Positions 19,038-27,212 of a stretch of 64,000 bases of DNA are shown here, piece after piece. Below the pieces are notes generated by a model. That model was not told the DNA's origin and did no database searches. It was given only the letters and a program-made list of their open reading frames with translations. The position numbers and the translations under genes were made by a program. Within the stretch, counting starts at the first letter, position 1. Each line of letters opens with the position of its first letter. Location: positions 1-64,000 of the forward strand of contig PZPK01000007.1 of assembly GCA_006212045.1 (NCBI GenBank). The letters are read 5' to 3'. Source of the stretch: Oleiphilus sp. (GTDB lineage Bacteria; Pseudomonadota; Gammaproteobacteria; Pseudomonadales; Oleiphilaceae).

Positions 19038-19295
19038 CTACTTTACTTTACCATTCACGATCTTGCTGCAGGTACCTTCAGGAACATATACCCACTCTTC
19101 AGGATCGCCATCTTTTGTCGCCTGACCTGCACAACTGTGCTTGCTCGTACCACAATCATTCATACCAGCCTTTGCAATTCCCTGGCATTTTTCCATGCCC
19201 GGTTTGCCGGCATGTGCCTGTGTTGCTGCAGTCATCACGCCAACAGCAAGCATGCTGGCAAAAGCGGTTTTTGCGATGTTTGTTTTAGTGCTCAT
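19038..19295 (-). CDS. bufA: BufA-type bufferin precursor peptide (DUF2282)
   Basis: An 85-residue precursor with a cleavable signal peptide (hydrophobic core [13 protein letters not shown], likely cut after AHA at residue 29). The mature part has four cysteines, Cys37, Cys48, Cys55 and Cys76, in the DUF2282 contexts [19 protein letters not shown] and GTCSKI. Precursors of this family are modified at Cys by a DUF692 enzyme and then act as periplasmic copper-binding peptides. The ATG at 19295 is chosen over 19310 because GGAAGAG lies just before it. It is the first gene of the operon, 122 bp below a TetR gene on the same strand. Confidence 0.92.
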   Translation of the reverse strand: MSTKTNIAKTAFASMLAVGVMTAATQAHAGKPGMEKCQGIAKAGMNDCGTSKHSCAGQATKDGDPEEWVYVPEGTCSKIVNGKVK

Positions 19296-19417
19296 GGACT
19301 CTTCCTTCATTTATTGGAGTTAAACAATCGGTTTGTGTAGTTCAATCGAACTGCGAGTAAAGACCCGGCCGTCCGGAAAAAGTTCAGGACTATTTTGTAT
19401 TAAGCGATAAAGTAACA

Positions 19418-20053
19418 CTAAACCGACTGTTTTTGGGAAATGTGACGAATACCGCCAATAAAGATATCTGCCAGAAACTGGGCTTTTTCCTCGTGACCAA
19501 AGTCCTCGTTTGCCGCATCAGCGGCGAATACTTCCGATCCGGCGCCAATCATGGCGGATACAGCCAGACGCACCGGGAATGGCGGCAACAGGCCCTGCTC
19601 AATAGCAAAACGAATGTCATCCTCCATTTCACTGAACACCGCATGAATATTCTCGCCACCAAACACAAATTGCCTGAATACCTGAGTGTTCTGAATGATC
19701 AGGCCCCGCATGCCTTCCTGCTCAAACACAACGGTCGCAAAGGCTTTGAATGCGTCCGATATAAAAGATTCCAAAGAGGTGGCATTACGACGCGCCTCTG
19801 CTAACTCCAGCTTGCAACGTGCCAGCAGGTTCTCCACCAATTCGGCGAAGACCGAATCCTTGTCGCCATAATAGTTATAAAAGGTACCCACAGATAATTT
19901 GCTGGCTTTTACTACATCGGAGATAGTGGCAGACTCATAGCCGATGGTGGAAAACACTTTCAGACCGGCCCTGAGTATGGCTTCCCGGTTCAATTGCTTG
20001 TTGCGTTCACGCCGGCTCAGTTTGATGCCGTCGCTTGCTTCGATCGTTGTCAC
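19418..20053 (-). CDS. TetR/AcrR family regulator upstream of the bufferin operon
   Basis: A 211-residue regulator with an N-terminal TetR helix-turn-helix (AILRAGLKVFSTIGYESATISDVVKASKLSVGTFYNYYGDK, about residues 25-65) and a C-terminal ligand domain. The start is GTG at 20053 with GAGG twelve bases upstream. It is transcribed toward bufA; a 122-bp gap before the bufA start could hold a separate promoter, but no clear palindrome was found there. Whether it controls bufABC, itself or a distant target is not shown by the sequence. Confidence 0.88.
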   Translation of the reverse strand: MTTIEASDGIKLSRRERNKQLNREAILRAGLKVFSTIGYESATISDVVKASKLSVGTFYNYYGDKDSVFAELVENLLARCKLELAEARRNATSLESFISDAFKAFATVVFEQEGMRGLIIQNTQVFRQFVFGGENIHAVFSEMEDDIRFAIEQGLLPPFPVRLAVSAMIGAGSEVFAADAANEDFGHEEKAQFLADIFIGGIRHISQKQSV

Positions 20054-20273
20054 TCCCTGCTAACCTCACTTATTCCATATTTGAACATTTCTCCCTTTAT
20101 TCAGGGAGCACACATCTGTCTGTCTCGTAATCCTGCTTTCTACTCAGCAAGCATGCATTCGCATCACGGGAACTCACGCGGAGTATACCTTTGGTGCCGG
20201 GAATTAAAACGGTAAGACCAACAATTATTAAAATGTTTCCCTCAGAAAGGACCACCTATCGCCAGACCTGTAT
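20054..20273. other. gap between thiI and the TetR gene
   Basis: This 220-bp stretch has no convincing reading frame. It lies downstream of thiI and upstream of the TetR gene on the minus strand, so it should carry the promoter of the latter. It is AT-rich near 20200-20240. No operator or terminator with good pairing was recognised. Confidence 0.4.
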
Positions 20274-21728
20274 TCAGGGTTTGTATACCCTGACATTGTC
20301 ATAGCCGAGCATTTTCAGATGACTGGCGTGCATCTGACTCATGGCACCCTGCTGACAATAGAGCAGATAAGAGGCGCTATGGTCCAGCCCCTCCGCCTTG
20401 CTCATCAGTTCGAAGAAGGGAATCGGCAGAATCTCGTTATTGGTCAGTGAAAGTGGCGCGCGGTCTCGCTCGTCAGGATGCCGGATATCAATGATGACAT
20501 CATCGACCGCCGGTACCGCCTTGACCTCGACATCTGCCACCGTTTTCTGACTTTCCATCACCTGATCGATACGAATCACCCGGCTTTGCGCGATGGCATC
20601 TTCCAGTACTGAATAATCGAACTTTTCCTCTTCTTCCTTGACGCGACTCATCTTGGCACAGGTCGTCGGTCGATCCGAAATCACGCCACAATATTCGGGC
20701 ATGTTCTTGGCATAATCTTCGGTGCCTATTTTTGCGGACAGTCGAATGATGTCCTGCTTGTCCATGGTCACCAAAGGCCGAAGTGTCAGCATATTGATTG
20801 ACTGATCAATGACGCTGAGGTTAGTCAGGGTCTGGCTTGAAACCTGGGCGACACTTTCTCCGGTCACCAGCGCCTGAACTCCCATGGACTCGGCCACCTG
20901 CTCGGCCGCACGCATCATCATGCGTTTGAGAACGACGCCCATGTGCGAATGGTTGACCGACTTCAGAATCTCGGCAACCACCGCTTCGAAGGGCACAGAT
21001 ACAAATTTAACGCGATGCGAACTGCCGTATTGCTGCCATAGGTAGAGCGCAACCTGCTTCACCCCGATTTCATGGGTAATGCCGCCCAGATTGAAAAAAC
21101 AGAAGTGGGTCTTCAAACCACGCTTCATGGTCAGATAGCTCGAAACGGTTGAATCAAAACCACCGGAAATCAGCGACATGACCGGATCCTGCGTACCCAG
21201 GGGGTAGCCCCCCAGGCCTTCGTGACGCGCTTCGACAACGTAAAGCTCGTTGTCCCTGACCTCCAGCTTTACGGTCACCTCCGGGTTATGCAGATCAACA
21301 CCCGCAGCACCGGTCAGCCTGAGCAGACCTCCACCAATGTAACGTTCCAGTTCATGGGAGGTGAAGCTGTGCTTGCCCGCCCGCTTGACCCGCACCACAA
21401 AACGCTTGCCTTCCAGTGCGTCACCGAGTGCTTCCCGGGTACGCTCTACAACGGTATCAAAATGATTGTCGATATCTTCGATGGTGTACTGTTTCACCTG
21501 CAGAATGTTCGAAATGCCGGGTATACGTCGCAGGGCGTCCACGATCACCGAAGCCATCTCGTCCGGCGCCCGAACCTCTACCTTGTCCCAGAAGCCCTGA
21601 ACCTTGACGTCTTCGCATTCTTTTTTCAGCACCGTGCTGACATTCTGCCGCAACTGCTTGACCAGTCTCTGGCGCACGGGCTTGCTTTTGATCGTGATTT
21701 CGGGAAAGAGCTTGATAACAAATTTCAT
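20274..21728 (-). CDS. thiI: tRNA 4-thiouridine synthase ThiI with rhodanese domain
   Basis: A 484-residue enzyme making 4-thiouridine at tRNA position 8 and, in many bacteria, supplying sulfur for thiamine thiazole. In order: an NFLD/THUMP RNA-binding region, the PP-loop SGGFDSTVSSYL, the Cys of YCGVISDRPTTCAK, and a C-terminal rhodanese domain with the persulfide Cys in LLYCQQGAMSQMHA. The ATG at 21728 gives the standard N-terminus MKFVIKLFPEITIKS; the upstream extension to 21809 is not conserved. It is divergent from ppnN. Confidence 0.95.
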   Translation of the reverse strand: MKFVIKLFPEITIKSKPVRQRLVKQLRQNVSTVLKKECEDVKVQGFWDKVEVRAPDEMASVIVDALRRIPGISNILQVKQYTIEDIDNHFDTVVERTREALGDALEGKRFVVRVKRAGKHSFTSHELERYIGGGLLRLTGAAGVDLHNPEVTVKLEVRDNELYVVEARHEGLGGYPLGTQDPVMSLISGGFDSTVSSYLTMKRGLKTHFCFFNLGGITHEIGVKQVALYLWQQYGSSHRVKFVSVPFEAVVAEILKSVNHSHMGVVLKRMMMRAAEQVAESMGVQALVTGESVAQVSSQTLTNLSVIDQSINMLTLRPLVTMDKQDIIRLSAKIGTEDYAKNMPEYCGVISDRPTTCAKMSRVKEEEEKFDYSVLEDAIAQSRVIRIDQVMESQKTVADVEVKAVPAVDDVIIDIRHPDERDRAPLSLTNNEILPIPFFELMSKAEGLDHSASYLLYCQQGAMSQMHASHLKMLGYDNVRVYKP

Positions 21729-21881
21729 GGGATATCGAAGGGGTACCGGCAAATTTTTGGCGCGTAAGTGTACCTGAATACAACAGAAATGACTTGTAAA
21801 ATAACGCATCAGATTGTTGCACTACTCTATACTGAATCATTCAGATTACGATTTTTGGACGATTGATCATTGGAGCGTTGT

Positions 21882-23255
21882 ATGAGGCCACAGGGAATAA
21901 ATGCCCGTGTCACCCCCGAAGGAAGTATGGACATTCTGTCCAGACACGAAGTCAGTCTGCTGAAAGACAAGAACAATCAACACCTGCATGAGATTTTTCG
22001 TCGCTGTTCATTGGCGGTATTGAACTGCGGCGTACTCACCGATGACAGTGAGGCGCTACTGGATTCATACCGGGATTTCGAGATCAAAGTGGTCCAACAG
22101 CCCCGGGGAATCAAACTCGATATCAAACATGCGCCTGAAACCGCCTTTGTTGACGGGGAGATGATTCAGGGCATCAAGAATCATCTGTTTGCGGTACTGC
22201 GCGATATTGTTTACACCGATAGCGTGGTGGCCCGCAGCACCGGCCTGAACCTGCGTCAGTCCGAACACATCAGCAACTTTATTTTTCAGTTACTGCGCAA
22301 TGCCAACCTGATGCAAACCGGCGGTCAGCCGGACATTGTCGTGTGCTGGGGCGGGCACTCCATCAGCCGCTCGGAATACGATTACACCAAAGAGGTTGGC
22401 TATCAGTTGGGATTGCGTGGACTAAACATCTGCACCGGCTGCGGGCCCGGCGCCATGAAGGGCCCGATGAAAGGCGCTGCGGTCGGACATGCCAAGCAAC
22501 GTCACCAGCTCGGCCGTTATATCGGTGTCACTGAGCCCGGCATCATTGCGGCGGAATCACCCAATCCGATCGTCAACGAACTCACCATTCTTCCCGATAT
22601 TGAAAAAAGGCTCGAAGCTTTTGTCCGCCTGGGCCACGGTATTATTGTATTTCCCGGAGGGGTCGGCACCGCCGAAGAGATCTTGTATATACTCGGTGTC
22701 CTGCTGCATCCGAAAAACAAAGGCATGCCTTTTCCCCTTGTCTTCAGTGGCATGAAGGAGAACCAGGGTTACTTTGAAATGATTGATGATTTCATCGTAC
22801 ACGCACTCGGTGAGGAGGCACGCCAGCTTTATAAAATCATCATTGATGACCCGGTAGAAGTCGCACGTACTATGAAAGCCGGTATGGACGAAGTATGTAA
22901 CTATCGCAGAATCCGACGGGATGCCTATTACTACAACTGGTTGCTGGCCATTGACCCGGTCTTTCAGACGCCCTTCGAGCCCACGCATGAAAACATGGCC
23001 AGTCTGAAGCTCGACAAGGATCAACCTCCGCATCTGCTGGCAGCGGCATTACGACAGGCCTTTTCCGGGATTGTTGCCGGGAATGTGAAGGCCAACGGTA
23101 TTCGTCAGATCCAGAATCACGGCCCCTTCAAGATCAGTGGCGACCCGGAAATATTAATGCCGCTGGAGAAATTACTTGAAGCATTTGTGCGGGAAGGACG
23201 TATGAAACTGCCAGGCAGCACTTATGTCCCCTGCTATGAAATCGTCAATGGCTGA
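21882..23255 (+). CDS. ppnN: nucleotide 5'-monophosphate nucleosidase PpnN (YgdH)
   Basis: A 457-residue member of the LOG-domain family, close in length and sequence to E. coli PpnN, which cleaves GMP and other nucleotides to base plus ribose 5-phosphate and is stimulated by (p)ppGpp. Motifs include GSMDILSRHEVSLL near the start, the LOG core GCGPGAMKGPMKGA and the PGGVGTAEEILY loop. The open frame begins with TTG at 21870, but ATG 21882 follows GGAG at good spacing. It ends at a strong bidirectional terminator. Confidence 0.94.
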   Translation: MRPQGINARVTPEGSMDILSRHEVSLLKDKNNQHLHEIFRRCSLAVLNCGVLTDDSEALLDSYRDFEIKVVQQPRGIKLDIKHAPETAFVDGEMIQGIKNHLFAVLRDIVYTDSVVARSTGLNLRQSEHISNFIFQLLRNANLMQTGGQPDIVVCWGGHSISRSEYDYTKEVGYQLGLRGLNICTGCGPGAMKGPMKGAAVGHAKQRHQLGRYIGVTEPGIIAAESPNPIVNELTILPDIEKRLEAFVRLGHGIIVFPGGVGTAEEILYILGVLLHPKNKGMPFPLVFSGMKENQGYFEMIDDFIVHALGEEARQLYKIIIDDPVEVARTMKAGMDEVCNYRRIRRDAYYYNWLLAIDPVFQTPFEPTHENMASLKLDKDQPPHLLAAALRQAFSGIVAGNVKANGIRQIQNHGPFKISGDPEILMPLEKLLEAFVREGRMKLPGSTYVPCYEIVNG

Positions 23256-23265
23256 TCAGAAACAA

Positions 23266-23289
23266 AAAGCCACCCGCCCGGGTGGCTTT
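23266..23289. terminator. bidirectional terminator, ppnN / cytochrome c
   Basis: AAAGCCACCC at 23266-23275 pairs perfectly with GGGTGGCTTT at 23280-23289 across a 4-nt loop. The A-run on the left gives a T-run on the minus strand, so it serves both converging genes and is stronger for the cytochrome c transcript. Confidence 0.85.
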
Positions 23290-23305
23290 GACTGATCATC
23301 AACGC

Positions 23306-23623
23306 TTACTTCATCGAACTGTAGTACTCAGCCAGATTCTCAATATCGGCGTCACTCAGGCCTGCCGCTTGAGCCTGCATCACGGCCGCCATGCCACCGG
23401 TTCGCTGCTTGTTTTTGTAGGCTTTCATTGCGCTTACCAAATAGGCCTTGTTCTGTCCTGCGAGGCTCGGGTAGGTCGCAATCGTGGCAATGCCATTAGC
23501 GCCATGACACGCCGCGCACACTGCGGACTTTGCTTTGCCGGCTGCCGCATCACCTGACCATGCTGGTGCAGAAAACGCCACAAAGGCTCCCAGTGTCAGC
23601 ACTCGAACGAGTTGTTGTTTCAT
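23306..23623 (-). CDS. small periplasmic cytochrome c
   Basis: A 105-residue class I cytochrome c with a signal peptide (cut near [11 protein letters not shown]), a single haem-binding CAACH motif, and a probable distal Met ligand in [18 protein letters not shown]. It resembles the c553/c5-type carriers that shuttle electrons to terminal oxidases. The ATG at 23623 follows GGAAAG. It is transcribed alone, between the amino-acid permease gene and the terminator shared with ppnN. Confidence 0.92.
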   Translation of the reverse strand: MKQQLVRVLTLGAFVAFSAPAWSGDAAAGKAKSAVCAACHGANGIATIATYPSLAGQNKAYLVSAMKAYKNKQRTGGMAAVMQAQAAGLSDADIENLAEYYSSMK

Positions 23624-23721
23624 TTACTTTCCTCTCTCATATCCACGTCGGTTTTAAATCTTTCTTGATTGGTTAATCAAACGATGTTCACACGTTACTG
23701 TGGAAAAGCGTATTTTCCAAG

Positions 23722-24939
23722 TCAATTAGTGCCTGACGCCAGTAGAAACGGTATGAATAACATCATCGCGCAGGTCACAACGCCAAGCACAGGCCAAACC
23801 ACTGAAAGCTGTTTGCTTCTCGGGTGCGCCTTCAGTACACGCCAGCAAGCCGCATTCACGAGTCCAAAAATAAGCAGAAGAATAAAGCTGGTCACTTTTG
23901 CCAACGACAGTAAGGGTAACAATTGAGACACCACTGCAATCAGAACAACAATCAGCAAGGTTGCCCACACAGGCGTCCGGGTTCTAGGGTGAATGCGAGC
24001 CAAGGAGGAAGGTAAAAGCCCGGCATTTGCCAAACCGTAGAGCACCCGAGAACACATAATCAGGTTAACCAGCGCTCCATTGAGTACCGCAAACAAGGCA
24101 ATACCGCTGATACTGTATGCTTTATCGCCGGTAACGCTTTCAACAATCAGTGCCAAAGGGGCATCGCTTTGGGCTATGACCGCGGGCGCCATGGTCGTTA
24201 CCGCAACGATGGATACAGCGATATAGACCAGCGTCGTCAACAATAGCGCCCCCAGAAGCGCAAATGGCATGCTCTTCTCCGGCTCTTTGACCTCTTCGGC
24301 GATATTGACAATATCTTCAAATCCAACAAAGGCATAAAACGCGATAAAAGCGGCAGGAAACAGCGCAAAGCCCAACAGCAAAGCCTCCGAATTAGCCCGG
24401 TCTACGGTGACCTGCAATGCAGACAAATCCGGCATCGCAATACCAATGACGTACAGCAAACCCAGAAGCTCGATCACGGTCAATACTGCCGTCACCCAAA
24501 GAGATTCGCGAATTCCCCAAATGGCAATGGCCCCCAGCAAAAGCAGCGCGAGCAACATTTCCCACCGATCATTGCCCTCCAGAAAGGTATCCAGATACGC
24601 GGCAAATCCATGCAAAATAGCCGCACTGGATACCAGCCCCGATAAGACAATCGCGAAACCCACGGCACTGGCCAGCCAGGGCATGCGAAACGCAGAGAGT
24701 ACATAGTTGGCTTCGCCTGCGCTGACCGGATATCGCGCTGTCAGCTCGGAATAGGACAGCGCTGTAAATGCCGCGACCACGGAAGCCAACAGAAAAGCAT
24801 AAGGCGCCGCATAACCGGACTCACCCGCGACCTTCCCCACCAGCACGTAAATACCGGCACCCAGAATATTGCCCATGCCATACAGCAACAACATTGGAGC
24901 CGAAATGACACGTCGCAGACTTTGACTATCCTTTTGCAT
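23722..24939 (-). CDS. APC family amino acid permease
   Basis: A roughly 405-residue transporter with about 12 hydrophobic helices. The first helix carries the APC signature (GMGNILGAGIYVLVGKVAGESG) and helix 6 reads AFYAFVGFEDIVNIAEEVKEPEKSMP, typical of cationic/neutral amino-acid transporters. The open frame reaches 25050, but ATG 24939 with GGAG upstream gives the standard N-terminus. The substrate is not identifiable. Its upstream gap carries a perfect FNR box, but 104 bp from the start codon and in better register with the opposite direction. Confidence 0.88.
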   Translation of the reverse strand: MQKDSQSLRRVISAPMLLLYGMGNILGAGIYVLVGKVAGESGYAAPYAFLLASVVAAFTALSYSELTARYPVSAGEANYVLSAFRMPWLASAVGFAIVLSGLVSSAAILHGFAAYLDTFLEGNDRWEMLLALLLLGAIAIWGIRESLWVTAVLTVIELLGLLYVIGIAMPDLSALQVTVDRANSEALLLGFALFPAAFIAFYAFVGFEDIVNIAEEVKEPEKSMPFALLGALLLTTLVYIAVSIVAVTTMAPAVIAQSDAPLALIVESVTGDKAYSISGIALFAVLNGALVNLIMCSRVLYGLANAGLLPSSLARIHPRTRTPVWATLLIVVLIAVVSQLLPLLSLAKVTSFILLLIFGLVNAACWRVLKAHPRSKQLSVVWPVLGVVTCAMMLFIPFLLASGTN

Positions 24940-25036
24940 GGCTGATGGCTCCGGAAATGAAATGGTTTCAGTTGGGATGTGCCGTCGGGGATTATGACAA
25001 GGGAAAGAAATCAGGGCCAAGTTTGATGCCTTGTGC

Positions 25037-25050
25037 TTGATGCAGATCAA
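25037..25050. promoter_or_regulatory. perfect FNR/Anr binding site
   Basis: TTGATGCAGATCAA is an exact match to the FNR-family consensus TTGAT-N4-ATCAA. Its centre at 25043.5 is 41.5 bp upstream of about 25085, and a TACACT -10-like hexamer lies at 25072-25077, the geometry of a class II FNR-activated promoter reading on the + strand. On the minus strand no -10 sits at the matching place, so the permease gene is the less likely target. Confidence 0.75.
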
Positions 25051-25081
25051 TCCCTCGTCCGGAAGCGGGAATACACTGAGT

Positions 25082-25155
25082 ATGAGGTTGCAACCAGAAC
25101 CTCATTCCCTTTTTATGGTTTGACAACTCTGCCCCGTTTATTCGGGGCTTTTTTT
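25082..25155 (+). ncRNA. putative FNR-activated small RNA
   Basis: A transcript starting near 25082-25085 would be about 70-74 nt and contain no plausible reading frame. Its 5' end folds into a perfect 8-bp stem (ATGAGGTT 25082-25089 with AACCTCAT 25098-25105). A pyrimidine-rich then unpaired stretch follows (25106-25130), and it ends in a GC-rich intrinsic terminator with seven T residues. This layout, together with the FNR promoter, resembles anaerobically induced sRNAs such as FnrS, but no sequence homology is claimed. It could alternatively be a leader of the gene at 25263. Confidence 0.55.
25131..25155 (+). terminator. intrinsic terminator of the putative small RNA
   Basis: GCCCCG at 25131-25136 pairs with CGGGGC at 25143-25148 over a 6-nt loop and is followed by TTTTTTT (25149-25155). 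There is no + strand gene for 1.8 kb upstream that it could serve, which is itself evidence for a transcript starting in this gap. Confidence 0.85.
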
Positions 25156-25262
25156 GCTTTCGGGTGTGGAATTCTCATTTTTGCCGCCGCCTGATTCCGC
25201 TCGCCATTTGAATGCGTTAGGATTCGGGCTGACTGCATTAACCACAATCCAAGAGAGCTATC

Positions 25263-26306
25263 GTGAAGCATTTGTTCAAGCGACTATTACTGACTGCATG
25301 TTTTCTATGCAGTGCCGCCAACATTACCGGCGTCTATGCTCAAACCGAAAATCAGCCTGACAATGGTCTCATGCCCCTGACCATGTGTGTGTTCGACTTC
25401 GTGGGCGTCGATGGGCCGGTGCACAAGCCAATGAAGGAATTCGCGCTGGAAGCGCTTCGCTGGGGGGTTGACCTGTCGTTCCTGGTGTACACCGATGACC
25501 GGATCGCTTCAGAAGAATTCAAGAACGGCGTCTGTGACATGCTCAACCTGCCGGGGATTCGCGCACGGGAATACAATGATTTCACCGGATCGATTAATGC
25601 TGTGGGTGCATTGCCGACTTACGAGCATCTGGGGATGGTCATTAAAACCCTGAGCAGCGAAAAAGCCTCCAAACTGATGCGTAAGGGCGATTACGAAATT
25701 ATCGGTATCGGCCCGATTGGTGCGATTTTCCTGTTTGTGAATGACAAAAACATTACCACGCCAGCGCACATGGCTGGCAAGCGGGTAACCGTACTGGATA
25801 ATGCGCCTGAAACCGAATATCTGGCGCAACGTATCGGGATGACCCCGGTATCCTCCAGCATTATGAATGCGCTCCAGAAATTCAATAACAAAGCGGTGGA
25901 TATCACCGGCGCGCCGGGGCTTGCCTACGAGCCGATGGAGCTCTACAAGGGGCTGGAACCGAATGGAGGGATTATTCGCTGGCCTACATTGCAGGTCACC
26001 ATGCAGATTATGGTGCGCTGGAAAAAAGTGCCAGAGGATTTCGGGCAAAAATCCCGCTCCTATTTCGCCAATCACTATCCGGCAGAGATAAAGAAAATTC
26101 TGGAAAGTGAAGAGACTATTCCCGAAAAATACTGGATCGATATCCCCGATGAAACCAAAAACACCTGGAACGAGACCTTTCGGGAAAGTCGAATTGCTCT
26201 GCGTGAACAGAAGGTCTACAACGCAAAAGCGTTGACCCTGTTCCGCAAAGTCAGATGCAAGGTGGACTCAAGCCTGGCCGAGTGCACATCTAAAGACAGG
26301 GAATAA
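25263..26306 (+). CDS. putative periplasmic solute-binding protein
   Basis: A 347-residue secreted protein with a signal peptide ending near VYA/QTEN. The middle (GDYEIIGIGPIGAIFLFVNDKNITTPAHMAGKRVTVLD, then PVSSSIMNALQKFNNKAVDITGAPGLAYEP) follows the layout of TRAP/DctP-type binding proteins. I place it with the putative solute-binding DUF6091 group common in marine gammaproteobacteria, from memory and with moderate confidence. No transporter membrane genes are adjacent, so the partner is unknown. The start is GTG at 25263 with AGAGAG upstream, after the sRNA terminator. Confidence 0.75.
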   Translation: MKHLFKRLLLTACFLCSAANITGVYAQTENQPDNGLMPLTMCVFDFVGVDGPVHKPMKEFALEALRWGVDLSFLVYTDDRIASEEFKNGVCDMLNLPGIRAREYNDFTGSINAVGALPTYEHLGMVIKTLSSEKASKLMRKGDYEIIGIGPIGAIFLFVNDKNITTPAHMAGKRVTVLDNAPETEYLAQRIGMTPVSSSIMNALQKFNNKAVDITGAPGLAYEPMELYKGLEPNGGIIRWPTLQVTMQIMVRWKKVPEDFGQKSRSYFANHYPAEIKKILESEETIPEKYWIDIPDETKNTWNETFRESRIALREQKVYNAKALTLFRKVRCKVDSSLAECTSKDRE

Positions 26307-26319
26307 GACACACGCGAAC

Positions 26320-26340
26320 CCGGCCGCTTGATGCGGCCGG
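26320..26340. terminator. hairpin between converging genes
   Basis: CCGGCCGC at 26320-26327 pairs perfectly with GCGGCCGG at 26333-26340 over a 5-nt loop. No T-run follows, but the place, 14 bp after the binding-protein stop and 30 bp from the SDR stop, suggests a bidirectional terminator. Confidence 0.55.
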
Positions 26341-26369
26341 ACTTCAGCAGGTGTATATTCTCAGCACCG

Positions 26370-27212
26370 CTAACCCGACTTACTGAACCATTCGGTCGCC
26401 TTGGTAAATACCTTTTGATAGCCGGTCGGCGCCACTCTGACAGCCCAGTCGAACATGCGGGCGTCCATACCGATCAGAACACGACGCTTGTTCTTGCGCA
26501 CGCCCTTCAGAATAGTCTTCGCCGCCGTATCGGGGGTATGAATAAACATCTTCTCGTACTTCTCAAGCGTTTCTTCGTCACTGACCCCGGTCAACGCTTT
26601 TACGCTCTCTGAAACTCGCGCGGCTTTGGCAATGTTTGTCTTGATACCGCCCGGATGCACGCAGGTTGCAGTTACCTTTGACTTGGCAAGCTCCAGATCC
26701 TGACGCAGGGACTCGGTAAATCCGCGTACGGCAAATTTACTGGCATTGTAGCCACTCATCATGGGTTGCGAAGTCAGGCCAAAAACGCTTGAAATGTTGA
26801 CAACATGTCCTTCCCCGGACTGCTCAAGGAGCGGCAGAAATGCCTTGGTCCCATACAGCACACCCCAGAAATTGATATTCATGATCCATTCATAATCTTC
26901 GACTGATAAGGCGCCAACGGTGCCAGACAAGGCCACCCCGGCATTGTTGAATACCATATTGACGCTGCCATGCTCGGCTGCCGTCTTTTCGGCCCAGGCA
27001 AAAACAGCCTGCCGATCAGAGACGTCCAGAATGGTGGTGGTCACTTTGACTCCCGCCGCGCGAGTGCTTTCAGCCGTTTCCTGTAAACCGCTTTCGTTGA
27101 TATCCGACAAGGCGAGGTGACAGCCCTGCGAGGCCAGATTCAATGCCAGCGCTTGCCCGATGCCTGATCCCGCGCCAGTAATGGCGGCCACTTTATTCCT
27201 GAAACTTTTCAC
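26370..27212 (-). CDS. short-chain dehydrogenase/reductase (SDR), distal
   Basis: A roughly 280-residue classical SDR with the cofactor motif TGAGSGIGQALA, the NNAG motif, a catalytic Ser in NISSVFG and the YNASK active-site Tyr-Lys pair. It oxidises or reduces an alcohol/ketone of unknown identity. The longer frame reaches 27260, but a GTG at 27212 preceded by CAGGAG overlaps the upstream SDR gene by 20 bp and is preferred. It shares VFGL and the HPGGI(K/A)TNIA segment with its neighbour, suggesting an old duplication. Last gene of the monooxygenase operon. Confidence 0.9.
   Translation of the reverse strand: MKSFRNKVAAITGAGSGIGQALALNLASQGCHLALSDINESGLQETAESTRAAGVKVTTTILDVSDRQAVFAWAEKTAAEHGSVNMVFNNAGVALSGTVGALSVEDYEWIMNINFWGVLYGTKAFLPLLEQSGEGHVVNISSVFGLTSQPMMSGYNASKFAVRGFTESLRQDLELAKSKVTATCVHPGGIKTNIAKAARVSESVKALTGVSDEETLEKYEKMFIHTPDTAAKTILKGVRKNKRRVLIGMDARMFDWAVRVAPTGYQKVFTKATEWFSKSG

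Noticed and set aside
25037-25050. FNR box as the regulator of the APC permease
   Set aside because: At the minus-strand position expected for class II activation there is no -10-like hexamer; the + strand has one.
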